DNA of 64,000 bases, from NCBI RefSeq assembly GCF_018613895.1, contig NZ_JAGGPH010000002.1, forward strand, positions 186,001 through 250,000, read 5' to 3'. Both the position numbers and the translations under genes were made by a program. Source of the DNA: Curtobacterium sp. ISL-83. GTDB lineage: Bacteria; Actinomycetota; Actinomycetes; Actinomycetales; Microbacteriaceae. The notes beneath the pieces were generated by a model. The model searched no databases, was not told the origin of the DNA, and saw only the letters and a list, made by a program, of their open reading frames with translations. Below, in pieces: positions 59,626 through 64,000 of the stretch; the stretch's first letter is position 1, and each line of letters begins with the position of its first letter.

Positions 59626-59662
59626 ACGGAAGGCACCGTGCTGCTGGCACGGTGCCTCCCGT
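59626..59662. terminator. Terminator of the DUF4190 gene
   Basis: Arms GACGG.AAGGCACCGTGC and GCACGGTGCCT.CCCGTC around tgctg, 10 bases after the DUF4190 stop (minus strand). Confidence 0.85.
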
Positions 59663-59671
59663 CGTCGTCGA

Positions 59672-59986
59672 TTACTGGCCGTTGAGCCGCTGCGCTGCCA
59701 ACACGGCGCCGAGGATCATGAAGATGATCGCGACGACGATGGCGATCACGCTGAGCACGATGCCCGCGAGGACCATGCCGCGGCTGCCGATGGCGCGACG
59801 TCGGGCGAGGATGCCGAGGACCAGGCCGACGACCCCGGCGATGAGACCGATGATCGAGAACAGGATCGCGAAGACGACGCCGACGATGCCGAGGACGAGC
59901 GACCCGACGGCCATGCCGTTGCCACCGCTGGTTGCCGGCGTGTTGCCCGGGGTGTTCTGCGCGGGCGGGTATCCGTTCGAGGACAA
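59672..59986 (-). CDS. DUF4190-like two-TM membrane protein
   Basis: 104 residues from TTG 59986, chosen because AAGGAG lies 6 bases upstream. A Pro/Asn/Gly-rich N-terminus (NGYPPAQNTPGNTPATSGG) is followed by MAVGSLVLGIVGVVFAILF and a second helix pair around ARRRAIGSRGMVLAGIVLSVIAIVVAIIF, the arrangement of DUF4190. Function unknown; such proteins are common near envelope genes. Confidence 0.82.
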   Translation of the reverse strand: MSSNGYPPAQNTPGNTPATSGGNGMAVGSLVLGIVGVVFAILFSIIGLIAGVVGLVLGILARRRAIGSRGMVLAGIVLSVIAIVVAIIFMILGAVLAAQRLNGQ

Positions 59987-60119
59987 GGGGAACTCCTTCG
60001 GTCGCGAGGCCGGGCGCACGGGTTGCGGCTGACCGTCACCGCTGAACCTATTGGATCCCTGCGAGAAACGTTCACATTTGCCGAAGTGTGCGCGTGCCGT
60101 CGGACTCGGGAGCTCGGGT

Positions 60120-62483
60120 TCACCGCCCGACGTAGGCGGTGAGGTGCTCCCCCGTCAGCGTCGATCGCGCCGCGACGAGGTCCGCCGGCGTCCCCTCGAA
60201 CACCACGCGCCCGCCATCCCGGCCGGCTCCCGGGCCGAGGTCGATGATCCAGTCGGCGTGGGCCATCACCGCCTGGTGGTGCTCGATGACCACCACGGTC
60301 CGGCCCGCGTCGACCATGCGGTCGAGCAGCCCGAGCAGTTGCGCCACGTCTGCCAGGTGCAGGCCCGCGGTCGGCTCGTCGAGGACCAGCACGCTGCTCG
60401 TCTCCCCGAGGTGCGTGGCCAGCTTCAGGCGCTGCCGCTCGCCGCCGGACAGTGTCGTGAGCGGCTGCCCGATCGTCAGGTACCCGAGCCCGACGTCCGC
60501 CAGGCGGGCGAGGACCGCGTGCGCGGCCGGGATCCGCGACTCCCCCTCGGCGAAGAACGCTCCGGCCTCGGCGACGGACATGGCGAGCACCTCGCTGATG
60601 TCCTTCCCGGACAGGTGGTAGCCGAGGACCGACTGGTCGAACCGCTTGCCGCCGCAGTCCGCGCACGTGGTCGCGACCCCCGCCATCATCCCGAGGTCGG
60701 TGTAGACCACGCCCGCTCCGTTGCACCCGGGGCAGGCGCCCTCGGAGTTCGCGCTGAAGAGGGCCGGCTTCACGCCGTTCGCCTTCGCGAAGGCCTTCCG
60801 GATCGGTTCGAGGAGTCCGGTGTACGTCGCCGGGTTGCTCCGACGGGAGCCGCGGATGCCGCTCTGGTCGACGGCGACCACGTCGTCACGGGACGCGAGC
60901 GAGCCGTGGACGAGGGTGCTCTTCCCGGAGCCGGCCACGCCGGTGACGACCGTGAGCACGCCGGTCGGGATGTCGACGTCCACGTTCCGCAGGTTGTGCG
61001 CGGAGGCCCCACGGACCTCCAGGACGCCACGCCGCTCGCGGACGGTCGCCTTCACGGCGACCCGGTCGTCGAGGTGGCGACCGGTCACGGTCCCGCTCCC
61101 CCGCAGCTCCGCGATCGGTCCCTCGAAGCAGACGGTCCCGCCGTTCGTCCCCGCACCGGGGCCGAGGTCGACGACGTGGTCGGCGATCGCGATCACCTCG
61201 GGCTTGTGCTCGACGACGAGCACGGTGTTGCCCTTGTCGCGGAGGCGCAGCAGCAGCGTGTTCATCCGCTCGATGTCGTGCGGGTGCAGTCCCGTGCTCG
61301 GCTCGTCGAAGACGTAGGTGACGTCGCTCAACGACGACCCGAGGTGCTTCACCATCTTCACGCGCTGGCCCTCTCCCCCGGAGAGCGTGCCGGTCGGACG
61401 GTCGAGCGACAGGTAACCGAGCCCGATCTCGACGAACGAGTCCACGGCGTCGCGCAGACCGTCGAGCAGCGGGCCCACCGTCGGCTCGTCGATCGCGTGC
61501 AGCCACGCCGCCACGTCGGTGATCTGCATCGCGCAGACGTCCGCGATGCTCTTCCCGGCGATCTGGGAGGACCGTGCGACGTCGTTCAGTCGGGTGCCCT
61601 GGCACGCGGGACACGTCGTGAACGTCACGGCACGGTCGACGAAAGCACGGATGTGGGGCTGCATGGCTTGGCGGTCCTTCTGCAGGAACGTGCGCCGGAC
61701 CCGCAGGACCAACCCCTCGTAGGTCATGTTGATGCCGGCGATCTTCCGCTTCGTGGGCTCGCGGTACAGGAAGTCCTGCCGCTCCTGGGGCGTGAAGTCC
61801 CGGATCGGCTTGTCCCTGTCCACGTAGCCGGACTCGGCGAACATCCGGACGTTCCAGCCCTCGGTCCCGTAGCCGGGGATCGTGATCGCACCGTCGCCCA
61901 GGGAGCGCGACTCGTCGAACAGCTGGGTGAGGTCGATGTCGGTGACGCTCCCCCGGCCCTCACACTCGGCGCACATGCCGCCGAGCCGCGTGAACGTGAC
62001 CTGCTCGGCCTTCGCGTCCTTGCCCTTCTGCACGGTGATCGACCCGCCGGCGTTCACCGTCGCGAGGTTGAACGAGAACGCGTTCGGGCCACCGACGTGG
62101 GGAGTCCCGAGACGGCTGAACAGCACGCGGAGCATCGCGTTCGCGTCCGTCGCCGTGCCGACGGTGGACCGCGGGTCCGCCCCGATGCGCTCCTGGTCGA
62201 CCACGATCGCGGTGGTCAGCCCGTCGAGGACGTCGACGTCCGGCCGCGCGAGCGACGGCATGAAGCCCTGGACGAACGCGCTGTACGTCTCGTTGATCAT
62301 GCGCTGCGACTCGGCAGCGATCGTGCCGAACACCAGCGAACTCTTGCCCGATCCGGAGACCCCCGTGAAGACCGTCAGGCGCCGCTTCGGCAGGTCGACG
62401 TCGACGTCGCGGAGGTTGTGCTCCCGCGCACCACGCACCCGGATGCGGTCGTGGCTGTCGGCGGCGTGCGCGGCACTATGCAT
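60120..62483 (-). CDS. UvrA-like ABC ATPase (UvrA paralogue)
   Basis: 787 residues, two ABC modules: Walker A GVSGSGKSSL and GVAGSGKSTL; signatures LSGGEGQRVK and LSGGERQRLK; Walker B regions VFDEPSTGLHPHD and VLDEPTAGLHLAD. Zinc-knuckle Cys pairs appear as CAECEGRG, CPACQGTR and CPGCNGAG...CADCGGKRF. About 160 residues shorter than housekeeping UvrA (~950), mainly in the first insertion, where UvrB binding lies, so it resembles UvrA2/DrrC-type paralogues linked to drug tolerance. Role in repair is uncertain. Confidence 0.88.
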   Translation of the reverse strand: MHSAAHAADSHDRIRVRGAREHNLRDVDVDLPKRRLTVFTGVSGSGKSSLVFGTIAAESQRMINETYSAFVQGFMPSLARPDVDVLDGLTTAIVVDQERIGADPRSTVGTATDANAMLRVLFSRLGTPHVGGPNAFSFNLATVNAGGSITVQKGKDAKAEQVTFTRLGGMCAECEGRGSVTDIDLTQLFDESRSLGDGAITIPGYGTEGWNVRMFAESGYVDRDKPIRDFTPQERQDFLYREPTKRKIAGINMTYEGLVLRVRRTFLQKDRQAMQPHIRAFVDRAVTFTTCPACQGTRLNDVARSSQIAGKSIADVCAMQITDVAAWLHAIDEPTVGPLLDGLRDAVDSFVEIGLGYLSLDRPTGTLSGGEGQRVKMVKHLGSSLSDVTYVFDEPSTGLHPHDIERMNTLLLRLRDKGNTVLVVEHKPEVIAIADHVVDLGPGAGTNGGTVCFEGPIAELRGSGTVTGRHLDDRVAVKATVRERRGVLEVRGASAHNLRNVDVDIPTGVLTVVTGVAGSGKSTLVHGSLASRDDVVAVDQSGIRGSRRSNPATYTGLLEPIRKAFAKANGVKPALFSANSEGACPGCNGAGVVYTDLGMMAGVATTCADCGGKRFDQSVLGYHLSGKDISEVLAMSVAEAGAFFAEGESRIPAAHAVLARLADVGLGYLTIGQPLTTLSGGERQRLKLATHLGETSSVLVLDEPTAGLHLADVAQLLGLLDRMVDAGRTVVVIEHHQAVMAHADWIIDLGPGAGRDGGRVVFEGTPADLVAARSTLTGEHLTAYVGR

Positions 62484-62488
62484 GCCGA

Positions 62489-62956
62489 TCAGGGTAGCGG
62501 CGGTGCCGATCGGGCGCGACGGACCAGGTCCGGCAGCTCGAGGGGCTCGAACAGCTCGTCGGTCGTGTCGAGTTCCTCGGCGGTGAACCACCGCGACTGC
62601 AGGATGTCGACGCGCTCGTCGTCGGTCCACTCGGCGTCCGACAGGACGAACTCGTCGGTCCGGACGACGTAGAACTCCGCGTGTCCCCGGTCGTGGTCGG
62701 CCAGGTCCCACTCGACGGTGAAGTCCGAGGACCACACCGGCTCACCCGGGTCGTCGATGACGATGCCGGTCTCCTCGCGGAGCTCACGGACCGCGGCGTC
62801 GCGGTGGGACTCCCCCGGGTCGACACCGCCGCCGGGTGTGATCCACCGGTGTGCCCCGTCGGACGACGGCGACCGCGTGTCCATCAGGAACACGCGGTCG
62901 TCCGGGTCGAGCAGGATGATCCGGGAGGTGCGGCGCAGGCCGGGCTTCGCAGTCAT
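62489..62956 (-). CDS. NUDIX hydrolase
   Basis: 155 residues. Nudix box GGGVDPGESHRDAAVRELREETG (G-x5-E-x7-R-E-x2-E-E) at ~48-70, preceded by RWITPGGG. C-terminal RWFTAEELDTTDELFEPLELPDLV is typical of the MutT/ADP-ribose group but does not fix the substrate. ATG 62956 has TAACGT 7 bases before it. Last bases overlap the next gene's promoter. Confidence 0.9.
   Translation of the reverse strand: MTAKPGLRRTSRIILLDPDDRVFLMDTRSPSSDGAHRWITPGGGVDPGESHRDAAVRELREETGIVIDDPGEPVWSSDFTVEWDLADHDRGHAEFYVVRTDEFVLSDAEWTDDERVDILQSRWFTAEELDTTDELFEPLELPDLVRRARSAPPLP
62491..62496 (-). promoter_or_regulatory. -10 box TACCCT of the UvrA-like gene
   Basis: TACCCT, seven bases (gatcggc), ATG 62483 on the minus strand; it covers the last codons of the upstream NUDIX gene. 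Confidence 0.6.
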
Positions 62957-62963
62957 CCAGCAG

Positions 62964-62969
62964 ACGTTA
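62964..62969 (-). promoter_or_regulatory. -10 box TAACGT of the NUDIX gene
   Basis: TAACGT, seven bases (ctgctgg), ATG 62956 on the minus strand; its first three bases are the stop codon TAA of the SDR gene. Confidence 0.6.
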
Positions 62970-63728
62970 GCCGGTGAAGCCGCTGACGTCACCGACGAGC
63001 TTGGTGTGGTCGGCCGGGATCGGCTCCACGGCCGCGAGGGCGATCTCGGCCGCGAACTCGGACACGCTGTAGAGCTTGCCGACCTCCTGGCGGCGGCCCT
63101 CGATCGCGCCGGGGTTCAGACGGTTCAGGAGCGTCGCGGTGATCGTGCCCTCGATCATGTCCCCGGAGACGACGACGAACTCGATGCCGGCGGCCTCGAG
63201 CTGCGGCAGGAGCTCACGGAGCGCGAGCTCGCCCGCCCGCTTGCTCTTCGCGACCGGCAGGTACTCGTCCATCGTCTCGGCGGTCTCGACGAAGTGCGCC
63301 TGGTGGCTCGTCACGAACACGACGCGTGAGCCGGCCGGCATGTGCGGGACGGCGGTCTGCAGCATGTCGACCTGCGCGTCGCGGTTCAGGCGGAGCGCGT
63401 AGTCCTCGCCGAAGCCGGACTCCATGCCGCCGGACGCGTTCAGGACGAGCAGGTCGATGCCACCCCACTCGGCGACGACGGTCTCGACCATGGCCTGCAC
63501 CGAGTCGTGGTCCGTGAGGTCGGCGGCCGCCGCGAGGGCTGATCCCCCGGCGGCGACGATCTTCTCGACGATCTGCTCGGCACGACGGGCCTTGTTGCGG
63601 TAGTTGACGACGACCTTGGCGCCGGCCTCGGCCAGGTAGCCGACGGTGTCGGCGCCGATGCCGCGGGACGACCCCGTCACCAGTGCGCGCGTGTCGGTGA
63701 GGGATCCGGGGGCGAGGGGGTTGCTCAC
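62967..63728 (-). CDS. SDR family oxidoreductase
   Basis: 253 residues from GTG 63728 (GGAGA upstream). ALVTGSSRGIGADTVGYLAEAG has the TGxxxGIG motif; LLVLNASGGM replaces NNAG; VTSHQAHF carries Ser; the usual Tyr-x-x-x-Lys is seen as YLPVAKSKRAG, i.e. Tyr with altered spacing, so catalysis should be checked. Runs in series with the NUDIX and UvrA-like genes. Confidence 0.82.
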   Translation of the reverse strand: MSNPLAPGSLTDTRALVTGSSRGIGADTVGYLAEAGAKVVVNYRNKARRAEQIVEKIVAAGGSALAAAADLTDHDSVQAMVETVVAEWGGIDLLVLNASGGMESGFGEDYALRLNRDAQVDMLQTAVPHMPAGSRVVFVTSHQAHFVETAETMDEYLPVAKSKRAGELALRELLPQLEAAGIEFVVVSGDMIEGTITATLLNRLNPGAIEGRRQEVGKLYSVSEFAAEIALAAVEPIPADHTKLVGDVSGFTG

Positions 63729-63919
63729 AGTCGTGTTCTCCAGGTCGGTGTCCGGCCGCTCGGCCGGACCGAGCCTAGCAAGCGGAGCGCCGACGGCCGG
63801 GCCGCGGTGTACCACGTACGGACAGCCGACTGTCGGGTCCGGCTGATATGTTGAACGGAGTTCGACCGGCCGTCGCGATGCAGCGACGGACCGCGCGCGA
63901 CACGAGGGAGGGAGTTCGC
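63729..63919. other. Divergent promoter region SDR / NfeD-like gene
   Basis: 191 bases. A -10-like TATGTT (63847-63852) precedes the plus-strand gene; GAGGGAGGGAG is its ribosome site. No other structure seen. Confidence 0.5.
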
Positions 63920-64000
63920 GTGAACGGGATCGACTGGATCCAGGGCGTCGTCTGGATCGGACTCGTACTGGTCCTCGGTGTGGTCGAGATCTTCACCCTC
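63920..64000 (+). CDS. NfeD-like membrane protein, N-terminal fragment
   Basis: Only 27 codons before the window ends. GTG 63920 follows GAGGGAGGGAG (63904-63914). The start, VNGIDWIQGVVWIGLVLVL, continuing to VVEIFTL, is one membrane helix with the acidic end typical of NfeD/YbbK proteins, which work with SPFH-domain (flotillin-like) proteins in membrane quality control. Identification rests on the helix pattern alone. Confidence 0.55.
   Translation, partial: MNGIDWIQGVVWIGLVLVLGVVEIFTL

Overview
The window is a 64 kb chromosomal piece of a high-GC Gram-positive bacterium. The gene set (QcrC-QcrA-QcrB/CtaE respiratory genes next to trpD, a thrS...ruvCAB-yajC-secDF...rel block, a HAIR operator for HspR, many leaderless genes) is that of an actinomycete. 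Protein style and small accessory genes suggest the family Microbacteriaceae, possibly Curtobacterium; the genus is inference. I see no tRNA, rRNA, IS element, prophage or CRISPR array.

Layout. 1-8.6 kb: a sugar/cell-surface cluster with all four activities needed to make ADP-D-glycero-beta-D-manno-heptose from sedoheptulose 7-phosphate (GmhA, bifunctional HldE, GmhB), two GT-B glycosyltransferases and three family 9 (heptosyltransferase-type) glycosyltransferases, mostly chained by 4-base ATGA overlaps. 8.6-15.7 kb: single genes (PRC-barrel protein, secreted GDSL esterase, universal stress protein, NUDIX, MFS exporter, a one-TM protein, YbaK). 15.7-18.4 kb: a Clp AAA+ ATPase behind a HAIR operator. 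19-34 kb: a long co-oriented housekeeping block: apt, thrS, HIT, pdxS-pdxT (vitamin B6), yebC, ruvC-ruvA-ruvB, yajC-secD-secF, rhodanese, rel. 34-42 kb: AbiEi-like protein, ROK kinase, DeoC, SDR/DUF2867, GDSL, membrane protein, a Stealth-type sugar-phosphate transferase and a metallophosphoesterase. 42.5-48 kb: qcrB-qcrA-qcrC-ctaE and divergent trpD. 48-53 kb: glycerol and dihydroxyacetone use (glpK, glpF on the minus strand; dhaK-dhaL-dhaM on the plus strand). 53-64 kb: TetR/ketoacyl synthase pair, XRE/SDR pair, PRC-DUF2382 stress protein, alcohol dehydrogenase, a dif-like XerC/XerD site, small proteins, a UvrA paralogue, NUDIX, SDR, and the start of an NfeD-like gene cut by the window end.

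How it works together. The heptose genes form one pathway plus transferases, presumably for a surface glycan. Glycerol enters by GlpF and is phosphorylated by GlpK; dihydroxyacetone is phosphorylated by the PTS-dependent DhaKLM, and both sides share an intergenic region with two identical 14-bp palindromes. Regulatory structure is readable in several places: twin TetR operators, a HAIR box, and about a dozen genes whose -10 box lies 6-7 bases before the start codon (leaderless mRNAs). Intergenic space is unusually rich in hairpins and short tandem repeats (15, 19, 26, 38, 45 and 58 bp units). The likeliest high-value observations are the dif-like site at 59.2 kb (chromosome terminus), the complete ADP-heptose pathway in a Gram-positive, and the stop-codon-containing duplicated hairpin behind the Stealth gene.
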